Position numbers and translations under genes: made by a program
Assembly (NCBI GenBank): GCA_004297485.1
Contig: SCTM01000096.1
Span: forward strand, 1-64,000
From: Rhodospirillaceae bacterium
GTDB lineage: Bacteria; Pseudomonadota; Alphaproteobacteria; Rhodospirillales; Rhodospirillaceae
DNA: 64,000 nt
Direction: 5' to 3'
Shown: positions 29,750 through 41,143 of the stretch, piece after piece
Numbering within the stretch: position 1 is the first letter of the stretch
Layout: each line of letters starts with the position of its first letter
The notes under the pieces: generated by a model
What the model saw: only the letters and a program-made list of their open reading frames with translations
What the model was told of the DNA's origin: nothing
Database searches by the model: none

Positions 29750-30475
29750 ATGTCGGGCTTGCCGCAAGAAACGCCTACGCCGGCTGCCGAGCCGGAGGTT
29801 GAGCACGGCGGCATTGTCACGCGTCTGGCCCAGTTGGTTCGGATCACTGAAGGCGTAAAGCCGGATGTAGACGTCGGTGCCAAGGCGGTGCGCCAGATCG
29901 GGCAACTTGCGCACACTCTGGTCGAGGAGATCACCCAACACCTGCGGGCCCAAGACAAACGCATCGCCGAACTGGAGAGCCTCGCAACCACGGATGCGCT
30001 TACCAAGGTTCTCAACCGCCGTGGGTTCGAAGAGCGCCTCACCCACGAATTGTCGGTGGCGCGTCGTCACGGTGTCGGCGGCGTATTGATTTTTGTCGAT
30101 CTCGATGGCTTCAAGCCGATCAACGATACCTTTGGCCACGCCGCAGGCGATCAAGTCTTGGTGACTGTCGGTACGCTGCTGAGGGCCCATATCCGCGAGA
30201 CCGACTACATCGGGCGGCTCGGCGGGGACGAGTTCGCGATTCTGCTGCCGCGCTCGAACAAACGCGACGGCCTGCGCCGCGCGGAAGAACTCGACGTGAA
30301 ACTCAACAACGCTTATGCCCAATGGGATGGCCAGCAGATTCCGATCAAGGCCAGTTGCGGCGTACACATGTATGCGTCCAACGCCGAGGTACGCGAGTTG
30401 CTCGAAAGCGCCGATGCCGCCATGTACCGGATCAAGCAACAGCGCAAGCTCAAGGGCGAGATCGTGGCGCGCTAG
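29750..30475 (+). CDS. GGDEF-domain diguanylate cyclase
   Basis: DALTKVLNRRGFEERL; FVDLDGFKPINDTFGHAAGD; GRLGGDEFAILLP (GGDEF active-site motif). Confidence 0.92.
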   Translation: MSGLPQETPTPAAEPEVEHGGIVTRLAQLVRITEGVKPDVDVGAKAVRQIGQLAHTLVEEITQHLRAQDKRIAELESLATTDALTKVLNRRGFEERLTHELSVARRHGVGGVLIFVDLDGFKPINDTFGHAAGDQVLVTVGTLLRAHIRETDYIGRLGGDEFAILLPRSNKRDGLRRAEELDVKLNNAYAQWDGQQIPIKASCGVHMYASNAEVRELLESADAAMYRIKQQRKLKGEIVAR

Positions 30476-30484
30476 AGACCGCCG

Positions 30485-32281
30485 TCAGCCGCCGGTTTCT
30501 TTCGCGACCGGCTTGGGCAAATCCAATTTGATATGCAGTTCCTTCAGCTGCCGCGGCATGACGTCGTTCGGAGCCTGCATCAGCAGATCTTCCGCCTTGC
30601 CCGTCATGGGGAAGATAATCACTTCGCGGATATTGGGCTCGTCGGCGAGCAACATGACGATGCGATCGATGCCGGGCGCCGAGCCGCCATGGGGTGGTGC
30701 TCCGTACTTGAAGGCATTCAGCATGCCGCCGAAGCGGGCCTCCACGTCGGCCTTGCTATAGCCGGCGATCTCGAAGGCCTTGTACATGATGTCGGGACGG
30801 TGATTGCGGATCGCGCCCGAAGACAGCTCCACGCCATTGCAGACAATGTCATATTGGAACGCCTTGATCTCCAAGGGGTCCATGGTCTCCAACGCCTCCA
30901 TGGCACCTTGGGGCATGGAGAACGGGTTGTGACTGAATTCGATCTGACCCGTGTCCGCATTGCGCTCGTACATCGGGAAATCGACGATCCAGCAGAACGC
31001 AAACTGATTGCGGTCAAGAAGATTCAACTCGTCGCATAACCGTGTGCGCACATGGCCAGCGAACTTGGCCGCGGCCGTTTCCTTGTCGCAAACAAAGAAC
31101 ACGCTGTCGCCATCGCTGACACCGGTTGCCGTCTTGATCGCGGCCACGCGATCCGGGTCGAGGTTCTTGGCGATAGGCCCGCGCGCCTCACCATCCTTGT
31201 ATTGAATATAGCCAAGGCCGCCCGCGCCCTGTTCCCGCGCCCATTCGTTGAGCTTGTCGAACCAGCTGCGCGGCTGATCGGCGGACTTCGGCGCCGGGAT
31301 GGCGCGCACGACCGAGCCCTTTTCGATGTTGCGGGCGAATAGACCAAAGTTCGACCCCTTGAACGCCTCGGTCACATCGGTGATGAGCAGCGGATTGCGC
31401 AGGTCGGGTTTGTCGCTGCCGTACTTGAGCAAAGCCTCGGCATAGGGGATACGCGGGAACGGCGTGGCCGTCACGGGACGACCTTTTCCGAACTCCACGA
31501 ATAGGCCCTGCAGCACCGGGGCGATGGTGTCGAACACATCGTCCTGGGTGACAAATGCCATCTCGAAATCGAGCTGGTAGAACTCGCCGGGCGAACGGTC
31601 GGCGCGGCTGTCCTCGTCACGGAAGCACGGCGCGATCTGGAAATAGCGATCGAACCCCGAAGTCATGATCAGCTGTTTGAACTGCTGCGGTGCCTGGGGC
31701 AGGGCATAGAACTTGCCGGGATGAATACGCGACGGCACCAGGAAGTCGCGGGCGCCCTCGGGTGACGAGGCGGTCAGAATCGGCGTCTGGAATTCCACAA
31801 AGCCCGCGTCCCACATGCGCCGCCGGATGCTGGCGATCACCTGCGAGCGCAACAGAATGTTGTCGCGCATTTTCTCGCGGCGTAGATCGAGAAAGCGATA
31901 GGTCAGCCGCGTTTCTTCCGTGTATTCCTGCTCGCCGGCGACCTGCATGGGCAGTACCGCCGCCTCGGACAGCACCTCGACCTCCGCCACCACCAGTTCG
32001 ATGCGGCCGGTGGCGAGCTTGTCGTTGATAGTCTCGGCGCTACGCGGCACGACTTTGCCGGTTACGGACACGACGCTCTCGGGGCGCACCGCTTCCAGGG
32101 CCTTGAAGACCGGGCTGGAGATGTCGACGACGCATTGGGTCAGGCCGTACTGATCGCGCAGATCGACGAACAATAGATTTCCATGGTCGCGCTTGCGATG
32201 AACCCATCCGGCGAGACGCGCGGCCTGACCGGCATGCTCCTGGCGAAGGGCGCCGCAGGTGTGGGTGCGGTATTGGTTCAT
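30485..32281 (-). CDS. aspS: Aspartate--tRNA ligase
   Basis: [62 protein letters not shown]; start at [12 protein letters not shown]. Confidence 0.96.
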   Translation of the reverse strand: MNQYRTHTCGALRQEHAGQAARLAGWVHRKRDHGNLLFVDLRDQYGLTQCVVDISSPVFKALEAVRPESVVSVTGKVVPRSAETINDKLATGRIELVVAEVEVLSEAAVLPMQVAGEQEYTEETRLTYRFLDLRREKMRDNILLRSQVIASIRRRMWDAGFVEFQTPILTASSPEGARDFLVPSRIHPGKFYALPQAPQQFKQLIMTSGFDRYFQIAPCFRDEDSRADRSPGEFYQLDFEMAFVTQDDVFDTIAPVLQGLFVEFGKGRPVTATPFPRIPYAEALLKYGSDKPDLRNPLLITDVTEAFKGSNFGLFARNIEKGSVVRAIPAPKSADQPRSWFDKLNEWAREQGAGGLGYIQYKDGEARGPIAKNLDPDRVAAIKTATGVSDGDSVFFVCDKETAAAKFAGHVRTRLCDELNLLDRNQFAFCWIVDFPMYERNADTGQIEFSHNPFSMPQGAMEALETMDPLEIKAFQYDIVCNGVELSSGAIRNHRPDIMYKAFEIAGYSKADVEARFGGMLNAFKYGAPPHGGSAPGIDRIVMLLADEPNIREVIIFPMTGKAEDLLMQAPNDVMPRQLKELHIKLDLPKPVAKETGG

Positions 32282-32504
32282 TACGCGAGAATTCCTTGGC
32301 GAAGGGCGGATGCCGCGGGTGCGATGACCCGTGCGGCTCCCAGGGTGCGAGCGGTCGTGAAACCACACTGAACCCGCCTATTTGTCAAGCTTAGAGGCCG
32401 CAACCGTTGCGGTGGCAAAGGTGAGCCGCTATGACTGCGCAGCCCCGCACTTGGTCTGAGGCCAGCCCTACGCCAACCCCCTATGACCGCCTGGACAGCC
32501 TGAT

Positions 32505-33659
32505 ATGAGCCTTTTGACCGATACGGCATCCCTGGAGGCCTTTTGCGAGCGCCTCGCGGGCACGGAATTCGTGACGGTGGACACCGAATTCATGCGGGAA
32601 ACCACCTATTGGGCAAAACTGTGCCTGGTTCAGGTGGCCGGGCCCGACGAGGCCCATTGCATCGATCCCCTGGCGCCGGGCATCGACCTCACCTCATTTC
32701 ACAAGCTTTTGGCGAACCCGAAGATTCTCAAGGTGTTCCACGCCGGGCGGCAAGACCTGGAAATCTTTTTCCACAGTACCGGGGCGGTGCCGACGCCGAT
32801 CTTCGATACGCAGGTGGCCGCCATGGTGTGCGGCTTTGGCGATCAGGTCGGGTACGAAACCCTGGTGGCCAAGCTGGCCGGGGCGCAGTTGGACAAATCC
32901 CAGCGTTTCACCGACTGGTCGTTGCGGCCTTTGACGGAACGGCAGGTCAAGTATGCCCTCGCCGACGTCACCCACCTGCGCAAGGCCTATACCACTCTCT
33001 CCAAGACCTTGGCGGAAACCGGTCGCGTCGGGTGGCTGCAGGAGGAGTTGGCGACGCTGACCGATCCTGCCACCTACCGCAACGAGCCCCGCGAGTCCTG
33101 GCGCCGGATCAAGGCGCGGACCCGCGCGCCGCGCCTGCTGGCCGTGCTCCAGGCCCTGGCCTCATGGCGCGAGACCACCGCCCAGACCCTGGACATGCCC
33201 CGGCAACGGGTCGCCAAGGACGATGCCCTGCTGGAGCTGGCCGCGAGCCAACCGGCGACCATCGACGACATCAAACGCTCCCGCCTCGCCAAGCCCCTGG
33301 CCAGCAGCAAATATGTGGATGGCGTGTTGGCGGCCGTGGCGACCGGCAAAGCCGTCCCCGATGCCCAATGCCCGCGTCTTGAGCGGGACGACAGCTGGGA
33401 CAATCAAGCACCGCGCGCGGTGGTGGAACTGCTGAAGTTATTGCTCAAGACCCGCAGCGAAACCCATCACGTGGCGCAGCGCCTCATCGCCACCAGCGAG
33501 GACATCGAAGCCCTCGCCCAGTCCGACACCGCCGACGTCCCCGCCCTGCATGGCTGGCGCCGCGAGCTGTTCGGCGCCGACGCCATCAAGCTCAAGCACG
33601 GCAAGCTCGCCGTGGGATTGTCGGCGGATGGGAATACGGTGGAAGTGTTCGAGCGGTAG
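32505..33659 (+). CDS. rnd: Ribonuclease D
   Basis: FVTVDTEFMRETTYWAKLCLVQVAGPDEAHCIDPL (DEDD exonuclease) plus HRDC-like C-terminus. Confidence 0.94.
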   Translation: MSLLTDTASLEAFCERLAGTEFVTVDTEFMRETTYWAKLCLVQVAGPDEAHCIDPLAPGIDLTSFHKLLANPKILKVFHAGRQDLEIFFHSTGAVPTPIFDTQVAAMVCGFGDQVGYETLVAKLAGAQLDKSQRFTDWSLRPLTERQVKYALADVTHLRKAYTTLSKTLAETGRVGWLQEELATLTDPATYRNEPRESWRRIKARTRAPRLLAVLQALASWRETTAQTLDMPRQRVAKDDALLELAASQPATIDDIKRSRLAKPLASSKYVDGVLAAVATGKAVPDAQCPRLERDDSWDNQAPRAVVELLKLLLKTRSETHHVAQRLIATSEDIEALAQSDTADVPALHGWRRELFGADAIKLKHGKLAVGLSADGNTVEVFER

Positions 33660-33800
33660 AGAAGCTCTGCGAAAAGCGACAGATTGCTGTGGCTAAGGGT
33701 TAAGCCTGCACCCGGCTCAATGCAACGCGAACAACGTATAGACCGCAGGGGTGGCGGAGAGCTTGCTCGGAATCGTTAATTCCTAACCGCTGATATGCAT

Positions 33801-34199
33801 CTACCGGGCGATCAATTCGATGCGCCCCTCGTGCCCGCCTGCCCGCGCCAACTTGCCGTCGCAGGTCAGCAGCGGAGATTGGAGAGCCTCGGCCAACGCA
33901 AGGTAGGTCGCATCGTAGGCGCTTAGCGAATCGCGAAGTTCCCAAATCCGTGACAATAAGTCGATGTGTTCGTGTCGTTCGATCGCAAGGTCATAAAAAT
34001 CGGTAATTGCCGATCGCGCCCGATCTGAAGTCATCGCGCCTTTCGCAACCAGTCGCCGCAGGACCTGCATAACTTCAACATCGAGGAGATGTGGCGCATG
34101 CATCGATTCGGCCGGGTCCAGCGCTCGATCAGCAATCGCAGCGGCTAACGGCGTATGCAACAGCAATTCGAGAATTGCCGACGCGTCGACAACAATCAC
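33801..34199 (-). CDS. PIN-domain toxin (VapC-like)
   Basis: MIVVDASAILELLL; LSAYDATYLALAEALQSPLLTCDGKLA. Confidence 0.9.
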   Translation of the reverse strand: MIVVDASAILELLLHTPLAAAIADRALDPAESMHAPHLLDVEVMQVLRRLVAKGAMTSDRARSAITDFYDLAIERHEHIDLLSRIWELRDSLSAYDATYLALAEALQSPLLTCDGKLARAGGHEGRIELIAR

Positions 34200-34426
34200 C
34201 GGCTATCGCGTTCCATGCGCAGAACCTGTGTCGGCGATAGTTTTCCCTTCACGGGTTCGCGCTGACCAAGGCGGGCTCGCATTTCCTCGGGGCTAGGCCG
34301 ATCGGCAACCTTACGCGCTTCACGGATGAGAAAGTCGGATAACGGCAAGCCGGCCAAAGCAGCCCGGGCCTTCAGCTGCCGGTGAAGCGTGTCGGGAACG
34401 TTGCGGAGTTGAATCATTTTCGACAT
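34196..34426 (-). CDS. FitA/CopG-like antitoxin
   Basis: MIQLRNVPDTLHRQLKARAALAGLPLSDFLIREA; overlaps toxin start by 4 bp. Confidence 0.85.
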   Translation of the reverse strand: MSKMIQLRNVPDTLHRQLKARAALAGLPLSDFLIREARKVADRPSPEEMRARLGQREPVKGKLSPTQVLRMERDSR

Positions 34427-34440
34427 GTGGATAAGTATAG

Positions 34441-34467
34441 TCACATGTGCGTCACATGTCAATGTGA
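34441..34467. promoter_or_regulatory. Putative toxin-antitoxin operator
   Basis: TCACATGT direct repeat (34441, 34452) and TCACAT-N4-ATGTGA dyad just upstream of the antitoxin start. Confidence 0.55.
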
Positions 34468-34490
34468 CGGGACCTGTCGCGCCCTGAGCC

Positions 34491-36005
34491 TCACGCCCGC
34501 TCAATCTTCGCCGTGAGGCCCAAGTGATCGGCCAGGCGGTCCAGCCGCCGCGCGAATGAGCCCGACTTGAACATCGGATCGTCGGCCGGAATCGTCAGCA
34601 CGAGTTTACTGCCGGCCACTTCCAGCAAGGTCTTCTGCAACACCTTTGGTGCGCCCGCCGAGAGGGCGTAGGACAACCGCATCGCCAGCCCGATGGTGCG
34701 CACGCGCTGGAGCCTGCCTTCCTCGAGCAGCGCCTGCGCCTGCTTGATGGTCGGGTCGGACGGCTCGCGGCCGTAGCGGAAGAACAGAGCGAGGGCGAGC
34801 CCGGCGCGGTCCTCGTGGCCCAGGCCCAGGAACGGCAGGCGGAGCACACGCAGAAAGGCCTGATCGGCGCGGTAATCGGGGTGCTCGTTCCACCACACGT
34901 CCCGCAGCAGGCAGGCCGCGAGACGCAATTTACGCTGCCGCGCGGTTTCGTCGCGGAACAGACCCGACATCCAATCGAAAGTCTCATACCCGGCGGCGGG
35001 CGGACGGCCAGCGTTGCGGGCGATCTCCTCGGCCAGGCTGATGAGAGGATCTTGTTTGCGGACGTCGTCGGGAAGGGATTTGAAGAACTGTCCCTCGCGC
35101 ATGCCGTAGATGGAAAACACCAGCGCCTTCGGCTTGACGATTTCGAGCAACCGTTCGAGCACGGCGGCGGCCAGAGGCAGCGTCGCGAGCCGGCTGCGGG
35201 AGACGCCCTTGATCTGTTCCAAGCTCTTGGGACTGAGGCGGGAGATCACATCGAACAGTGTGATGGCCTGGTTGCGCTCGATGGAAAAGTTGTCGAGCAC
35301 ATGGAGCGGATAATTCATCTGCGCGATGCAGACCCGGGCGAGCGCCCGCCAGGCACCGCCCACGGCGTACAAGGTGTGGTCCTTGGACTTAGTGATCCAT
35401 TTGTGATTTGCGAGCGCCTTGCTGATGATCGACAGCGCCTTGACCCGATCGTTGTCGGAAGCCTCGGTCAGACGCAGGAGCCCGAGCGGCAACGTTGTGT
35501 GCTCGCTCATATGGCCGCCGCCCACCTGGACCAGCTCCAGGCTGCCGCCGCCGAGGTCGGCAACAATGCCGTCGGCGTCGGGAATGCCGCACAAGACGCC
35601 CAAGGCGGAACGGCGCGCTTCCTGTTTGCCGGTCAGGATATCGACGCGAATATCGCAACGTTTCTCAATCGCTTTCGCAAATGCCTCGCCGTCCTTGGCA
35701 TCCCGCACGGCAGCCGTGGCGAGGGCATCAATGCGTGAAACGCCAAGCGAACGGGCGATGCTGACGAACCGGGCGACGGTGTCGAAGGCCTGGGTAATGC
35801 CCTGGGAATTGAGAAAACCGGTCCGCTCCAAACCTTTTCCCAAAGCACAGATTGCTTTTTCATTATGCAAGGGAATCGGAGTCCGGGTCTTACCGCTGTA
35901 GACCACCAGACGCACGGAGTTCGATCCCACATCGATGACGGCCACAGGCCGGCGGCGGCCGGCTGTCTCCGAGGCGTTCGAAGCGTCGCTACGTTTGGAA
36001 CTCAT
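34491..36005 (-). CDS. Exopolyphosphatase (Ppx/GppA family)
   Basis: AVIDVGSNSVRLVVYSG; GIVADLGGGSLELVQV. Confidence 0.93.
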   Translation of the reverse strand: MSSKRSDASNASETAGRRRPVAVIDVGSNSVRLVVYSGKTRTPIPLHNEKAICALGKGLERTGFLNSQGITQAFDTVARFVSIARSLGVSRIDALATAAVRDAKDGEAFAKAIEKRCDIRVDILTGKQEARRSALGVLCGIPDADGIVADLGGGSLELVQVGGGHMSEHTTLPLGLLRLTEASDNDRVKALSIISKALANHKWITKSKDHTLYAVGGAWRALARVCIAQMNYPLHVLDNFSIERNQAITLFDVISRLSPKSLEQIKGVSRSRLATLPLAAAVLERLLEIVKPKALVFSIYGMREGQFFKSLPDDVRKQDPLISLAEEIARNAGRPPAAGYETFDWMSGLFRDETARQRKLRLAACLLRDVWWNEHPDYRADQAFLRVLRLPFLGLGHEDRAGLALALFFRYGREPSDPTIKQAQALLEEGRLQRVRTIGLAMRLSYALSAGAPKVLQKTLLEVAGSKLVLTIPADDPMFKSGSFARRLDRLADHLGLTAKIERA

Positions 36006-36084
36006 CGGCGAAAAATAATTCCCGGCATGGCGCGCCCAAGACCAGAGGCGCTACGGTGACATGACCGGGGGCTGTGTAACAGCT

Positions 36085-38280
36085 TTAGCGGCGGCTGGGA
36101 ACCAGCTTGGGAACCCGGCGTTTAGCGCGATCGACGGCGCTGCCCTGTCCCGACAAACTTGGGTTGGTCATGAAATACTCGTGGGCGGAAAACGGGTGAG
36201 CGTCCGTGGCCTGCCGCACATAAGTTCCGTCCGTCTGAAGGTGCCAGCTCTGAAGATTGTCGTTGTGGTTGGCGACCATGATCTGATCGAGAACCTGCTG
36301 GTGGACGGTGGGATTTTCCACCGGCACGAAACTCTCGACCCGCGCCAACAGATTGCGGGGCATCCAATCGGCCGATGAGATATAGACTTTCGTCCGCGGC
36401 GAGGGCATCTCATGCCCGTCACCGAAGCATATGATTCGCGAGTGCTCAAGAAACCGTCCGATGATGCTCTTTACGGAGATGTTCTCGGATAGGCCGGGCA
36501 CGCCCGGACGCAAACAGCAGACACCGCGAATCACCAGTTCGATCTTCACGCCGGCCTGGGAGGCGCGATAAAGCGCGTCGATAATGGTCGGGTCCACAAG
36601 CGCGTTCATCTTCGCCCAGATCGTCGCCGGCTTGCCCTCGGCCGCGAATCGCGTCTCGCGCTCGATCAAGCCGACGAGCTTGTCGCGCAGGCCGAGCGGC
36701 GCGATCGCAAGCTTCTCCAATGTGTCGGGACGCGCATATCCGGTCATGAAGTTGAACACCCGGGCCGCATCCCGGCACAACGCCGGGTCCGACGTGAAGA
36801 ACGACAGATCGGTGTAAATCTTGGCGGTGATCGAGTGATAGTTGCCGGTGCCGAAATGCACATAGGAGCGGGTTTCCGTACCTTCACGGCGCACGACCAG
36901 GGAAATCTTGGCGTGCGTCTTGAGATCGACGAAGCCGAACACGACGTTGGCCCCGGCACGCTCCAAGTCCCGCGCCCAAGCGATGTTGGCCTCTTCGTCG
37001 AAGCGCGCTTTGAGTTCAACCATCGCCGTGACCGACTTGCCCGCCTCGGCCGCTTCGACCAGGGCCTTGACGATCGGGCTGTCCTTGCCCGTCCGGTACA
37101 GTGTTTGCTTGATGGAGATCACATTGGGATCGCGGGCCGCCTGACGCAGAAACTGCACCACCACGTCAAAGGATTCGAACGGATGGTGGACGACAATATC
37201 CTTCTTGCGTATGGCGGCGAAACAGTCGCCGCCGAAATCGCGGATGCGCTCTGGGAAACGCGCATTGTAGGGTGGGAACAAGAGGTCCGGACGATCGTCG
37301 ATGATCAATTGGCGGAGATCGGTCTGGCCGATCAAACCGTCGATCACGAACACATCCTTGGCGGAAACTTCCAACTCGTCGCAGATGATCTTTACCTGAT
37401 CTTCGGGCATCTTGGCCGAGATCGCCAGACGGATACAGGTGCCGCGACGGCGGCGCTTGAGCGCCGATTCGAAACTCGTCACAAGGTCCTGTGCCTCTTC
37501 GTCGACTTCCATTTCGGAATCGCGGATGACGCGGAAGTGCCCGGCCTGCTGCACCTTGTAGCCCGGGAACAGCATGGTCATGAACAGGCGGATCACGTCT
37601 TCGAGCAGGATAAAGCGCGCGCCCTCGCCCTTGAGGCGCACGAAACGTTCCAGCTGCGAGGGAATGGGCACCAGCGCGCGCATGGTCTCGCCGTCGGCGA
37701 TGCTGACCATCTGCAGCACGAGCGCATGACCGAGATTGGGAATGAACGGAAACGGGTGCGCCGGATCGATGGCCAGCGGCGTCAGCACGGGGAAGAAATG
37801 CTCGAGGAAGCGTTCCTCCACGGCCTGACGCTCGACCGGTGACAGGTCGCCTGGGCCGACGACGCAAATGCCTTCGGCCGCCAGCAGCGCCTGCAATTCG
37901 TCCCAACAGGTATCCTGAAGCCTGAACAGATCGCGCACACGTTCATTGATCTGGTCGAGTTGTTCCTGGGGTGTCAGCCCATCGGCGGACGTCTGCGTGA
38001 CACCGGCGTTGACCTGCCCTTTGAGGCCCGCAACACGCACCATATAGAATTCGTCGAGGTTCGATGCGGAGATGGACAGGAAGCGTACCCGCTCGAGGAG
38101 GGGGTGACGGGGATTGCGCGCTTCTTCCAAGACCCGGGTATTGAATGCCAGCCAGGATAACTCGCGATTGATGAAACGCTCCCGGGCCGGGACCGCCTCG
38201 ATATCGACAGCGCCCGGGACCGCCGCCGGCCGGGAGGCCGCGGGTGTTGTCGGAGGAGTGGGTGCGGAAACGCGGCTCAT
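36085..38280 (-). CDS. ppk1: Polyphosphate kinase 1
   Basis: [44 protein letters not shown]. Confidence 0.96.
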   Translation of the reverse strand: MSRVSAPTPPTTPAASRPAAVPGAVDIEAVPARERFINRELSWLAFNTRVLEEARNPRHPLLERVRFLSISASNLDEFYMVRVAGLKGQVNAGVTQTSADGLTPQEQLDQINERVRDLFRLQDTCWDELQALLAAEGICVVGPGDLSPVERQAVEERFLEHFFPVLTPLAIDPAHPFPFIPNLGHALVLQMVSIADGETMRALVPIPSQLERFVRLKGEGARFILLEDVIRLFMTMLFPGYKVQQAGHFRVIRDSEMEVDEEAQDLVTSFESALKRRRRGTCIRLAISAKMPEDQVKIICDELEVSAKDVFVIDGLIGQTDLRQLIIDDRPDLLFPPYNARFPERIRDFGGDCFAAIRKKDIVVHHPFESFDVVVQFLRQAARDPNVISIKQTLYRTGKDSPIVKALVEAAEAGKSVTAMVELKARFDEEANIAWARDLERAGANVVFGFVDLKTHAKISLVVRREGTETRSYVHFGTGNYHSITAKIYTDLSFFTSDPALCRDAARVFNFMTGYARPDTLEKLAIAPLGLRDKLVGLIERETRFAAEGKPATIWAKMNALVDPTIIDALYRASQAGVKIELVIRGVCCLRPGVPGLSENISVKSIIGRFLEHSRIICFGDGHEMPSPRTKVYISSADWMPRNLLARVESFVPVENPTVHQQVLDQIMVANHNDNLQSWHLQTDGTYVRQATDAHPFSAHEYFMTNPSLSGQGSAVDRAKRRVPKLVPSRR

Positions 38281-38384
38281 GGCAGGAGTCCTTGCGCCGA
38301 GACTGGCTTACCGGATCTAGGCTTGAATCTATGCGGTATCAGGGTTCCCCACCGCACCGACGCGCACAAGGCCCAAACCACACA

Positions 38385-38407
38385 AATTCATTGAAATGCA
38401 ATGAATT
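38385..38407. promoter_or_regulatory. Perfect inverted repeat in ppk1/sixA-like divergent region
   Basis: AATTCATTG-AAATG-CAATGAATT, AT-rich in a GC-rich background. Confidence 0.5.
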
Positions 38408-38480
38408 CATGGCCGGTCAGGGTATCATGGACGGGCGGGATATGTCGAACTGGCCCGCTAACCTAGCTACGGGCCTGATC

Positions 38481-39005
38481 GTGAAAACCCTGCACCTGCT
38501 ACGCCACGCCAAAGCCGAACCGGAAGGCGAGCACGATTCCGCGGATCACCTTCGCCCTTTGGCCAAGCGCGGCCGCAAGGCCGCCCAGGCCCTGGCCCGC
38601 TACATGGCTGAAAGTGGATTCGCGGTGGATCGGGTGTTCTGTTCCACGGCGGCCCGCGCCAAGGAAACCGTTACGGCGTTACAGCCCGTGCTTCGGTCGG
38701 CGCCGGTGGCATTTCGCGACCGCCTTTACATGATCGACGCGGATGACCTGTTCGCGTTCCTGAAAGCCTTGCCGGAGACCGCCGCGACCGTCCTTCTGGT
38801 GGGGCATAATCCGGCCTACTACGAGATTGCCTTGCGGCTGATCGGCAAAGCGCCGGGGCAAAGCGAAGCGTGGGAGAGTCTCAGGGAGAAATTTCCCACG
38901 GGTGCCCTGTGCAGCATCTCCTTCGACGTCGCGCGGTGGGACGATATCAAAGCGCGGACCGGCACCCTGCGCGGTCTTATCCGTCCCCGCGATCTGGGGG
39001 TGTAG
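38481..39005 (+). CDS. SixA-like histidine phosphatase
   Basis: KTLHLLRHAKAEPEGEHDSADHLRPLAKRGRKAAQ; GTG start proposed. Confidence 0.88.
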   Translation: MKTLHLLRHAKAEPEGEHDSADHLRPLAKRGRKAAQALARYMAESGFAVDRVFCSTAARAKETVTALQPVLRSAPVAFRDRLYMIDADDLFAFLKALPETAATVLLVGHNPAYYEIALRLIGKAPGQSEAWESLREKFPTGALCSISFDVARWDDIKARTGTLRGLIRPRDLGV

Positions 39006-39027
39006 GGCAAAGGCCGACGGCAACACC

Positions 39028-39699
39028 TCAGATATTGGTGCCGAGTAGGCTTTTGATCAGCGGCACGGTGACGGCGCGCTGGCCGGCCAGGGATTCGGCA
39101 TCGGCGCGGGCGACAATGGCGCGCAGGGCGGCGAAGCTGCGATCCATGTGACGCAAGGCATATGCGACCACGTCCGGCGCCACGGTCAGCTGGCGGTCGG
39201 CAAACAGTTTTATCAAAACCGCTTCCAACAAGACATCGTCCGGCGCCGCGATCCTGACCACCGGCAACACCGACAGGCGGGAGTGCAAATCCGCGAGGCT
39301 CACGCCCCAGCGCGCCGGAGCCTCCCGCGACGTGACGAGCACATGGCCGTCGCGCTCCTTGATGGCATTCAGAAGATGCAAAAGCGCCCGTTCATCGAAG
39401 ACCGTGCCGTCGTAATCAACGACAACAACGTGATTGGCGGCCGTCACCGCGCCGATGCCCGCGACCGCCAGGGATGCGGCCGACAGCACGACCGCACCGG
39501 TCGCGCGCGCAAACACCTGCGCCAGATGAGTCTTGCCCGAACCAGCCGGCCCCACCAGCGCCAGGCCATAACCTGACCATGAGGGATAGCGGTCGATCCA
39601 CTCCACCGCCTCCTGGTTGGCCGCGCTCACGAGAAAATCGTCGCGCCCGAAAGCGGGGCGGTGGCCGAGATCGAGGATCAACTGACGCCCCGCGGTCAT
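39028..39699 (-). CDS. DnaA-related regulatory inactivator (Hda/HdaA-like)
   Basis: LALVGPAGSGKTHLAQVFA P-loop; DnaA-domain arrangement without DNA-binding domain. Confidence 0.85.
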   Translation of the reverse strand: MTAGRQLILDLGHRPAFGRDDFLVSAANQEAVEWIDRYPSWSGYGLALVGPAGSGKTHLAQVFARATGAVVLSAASLAVAGIGAVTAANHVVVVDYDGTVFDERALLHLLNAIKERDGHVLVTSREAPARWGVSLADLHSRLSVLPVVRIAAPDDVLLEAVLIKLFADRQLTVAPDVVAYALRHMDRSFAALRAIVARADAESLAGQRAVTVPLIKSLLGTNI

Positions 39700-39762
39700 G
39701 GACGCCTCACAACACGTACCGGTGTGATCAGAAGCCGACTCAAGGTCACCGCGATCCCGCGA

Positions 39763-41070
39763 TCACTGGGTCACGGCCGGCGGATGCGGCAGACTCAGCA
39801 TCCACACTCCAGACTGCTGGGTGGCCGTCAGACCTTGCCGGGCAAAAGCCAATGCCAATGTGGACGGATCGCCGCCGTACCGGAGCGTCATCTGCGCCCG
39901 GTCGCGGGTCATGGCTTGCAGTTCGATCGCCGCCACCAGGGGCATGTTGCGCAGAGCGTCCCTGATCTGCAGCCAGTCCTTGAGTTCCGTGAGGGACGCG
40001 AGCGCGGTGACAGCGACGGGCTCTCGCACCTCTTGGCGGCTCTGCCGCTTCCAGTCGTCGCCGACGGCATCTGCGACGACGGCGGCGGCGGCGGCCAGCA
40101 TATCCTCACGGGACTGGCCGGCGGGTGCGGATGAACTCATGACGGTGTCGGTCGGTGAGGCGATGCCGCGAATCACCGTCAGCACAATCTGCACCGGATC
40201 GCCGCCAGGCACGCCGCCGCTGGCCTTGGCGATCACGACGCCCCCGGCGTTATAGCGCGCCGCCAAATCTGACAGGGCAGCCGCATCCCTGGCATTAACC
40301 TGATCTATCTTGAGATGAGCATCCTGGGCATCACCGGCGGGCAAAATCAGGGGGACAAGGCCGTTTGGGTTCTGCAGATGAGCAAAGGCATCGCGCCACG
40401 GATTGTTGGCATCCCAGAGCACCGTTGGTGAACCGGCGCTTTCGGCATAAAGCGGCAGAACCACCAGCGGCCGGCTGACGGTCTCGCTGAAAGGAATGCG
40501 CGCGGTGCGCAGAAGACGGCGCACGGCATCGGGGTTAAAACGCACCGTCAGGTCGGCGAGATAGCGCACGGCGGAGGTGCGCTCGTTGGCGACGGAGAAC
40601 TCACCCACCATTTCGACGACGTCGTTGGGCGCCAGTTGCGGCAGGCGCGCGAGATCACCATGGGCGGCGATACGCTCCAGAACAATGTTCAGCGCCGCGA
40701 CCCGGCCGTCCGTAAAGGCCCGGTCCCGGGCCTCGGCCACCGATGCGCCGGTCACGTCCACGGGAACGGCGCGGGCCTCGAACAGATTGAGGCGCTCGCC
40801 CCCCACAGCTGTCCCGCCGCTCGGCGTTCCAGCGGCGGGCGGCGCTGCGGCGGCTGAAGCCGGGGGCGGTGCGGCGGCAGGCGGCGCAACAGTGGGCGGC
40901 ACAGTCTGCGCCATGACCACAGCGGGCGTGAAAACCAGGACCACGGCGAGGCGCAGAAACCGGAGCCAGATTAGGCCCCGCCTTGCCCCGCCCTGCCTTG
41001 CAAAGCGGCTTTGATCCAGTATGTTCGCGCCCAAGCGCGCGACGTGGTGATGAAAGGCGTTCATGGGCAA
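39763..41070 (-). CDS. DUF2066 domain-containing secreted protein
   Basis: Signal sequence, Pro/Ala linker, RAVPVDVTGASVAEARDRAFTDGRVAALNIVLERI. Confidence 0.75.
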   Translation of the reverse strand: MPMNAFHHHVARLGANILDQSRFARQGGARRGLIWLRFLRLAVVLVFTPAVVMAQTVPPTVAPPAAAPPPASAAAAPPAAGTPSGGTAVGGERLNLFEARAVPVDVTGASVAEARDRAFTDGRVAALNIVLERIAAHGDLARLPQLAPNDVVEMVGEFSVANERTSAVRYLADLTVRFNPDAVRRLLRTARIPFSETVSRPLVVLPLYAESAGSPTVLWDANNPWRDAFAHLQNPNGLVPLILPAGDAQDAHLKIDQVNARDAAALSDLAARYNAGGVVIAKASGGVPGGDPVQIVLTVIRGIASPTDTVMSSSAPAGQSREDMLAAAAAVVADAVGDDWKRQSRQEVREPVAVTALASLTELKDWLQIRDALRNMPLVAAIELQAMTRDRAQMTLRYGGDPSTLALAFARQGLTATQQSGVWMLSLPHPPAVTQ

Positions 41071-41143
41071 CGGTTTAACCTACAACGGCGCCGGGGTCGA
41101 CATCGACGCCACGTCTTTTCGCACATCGGCGCAGGCCCGTTAA

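Noticed and set aside
36835-37842. 335-aa plus-strand ORF
   Set aside because: Antisense shadow of ppk1.
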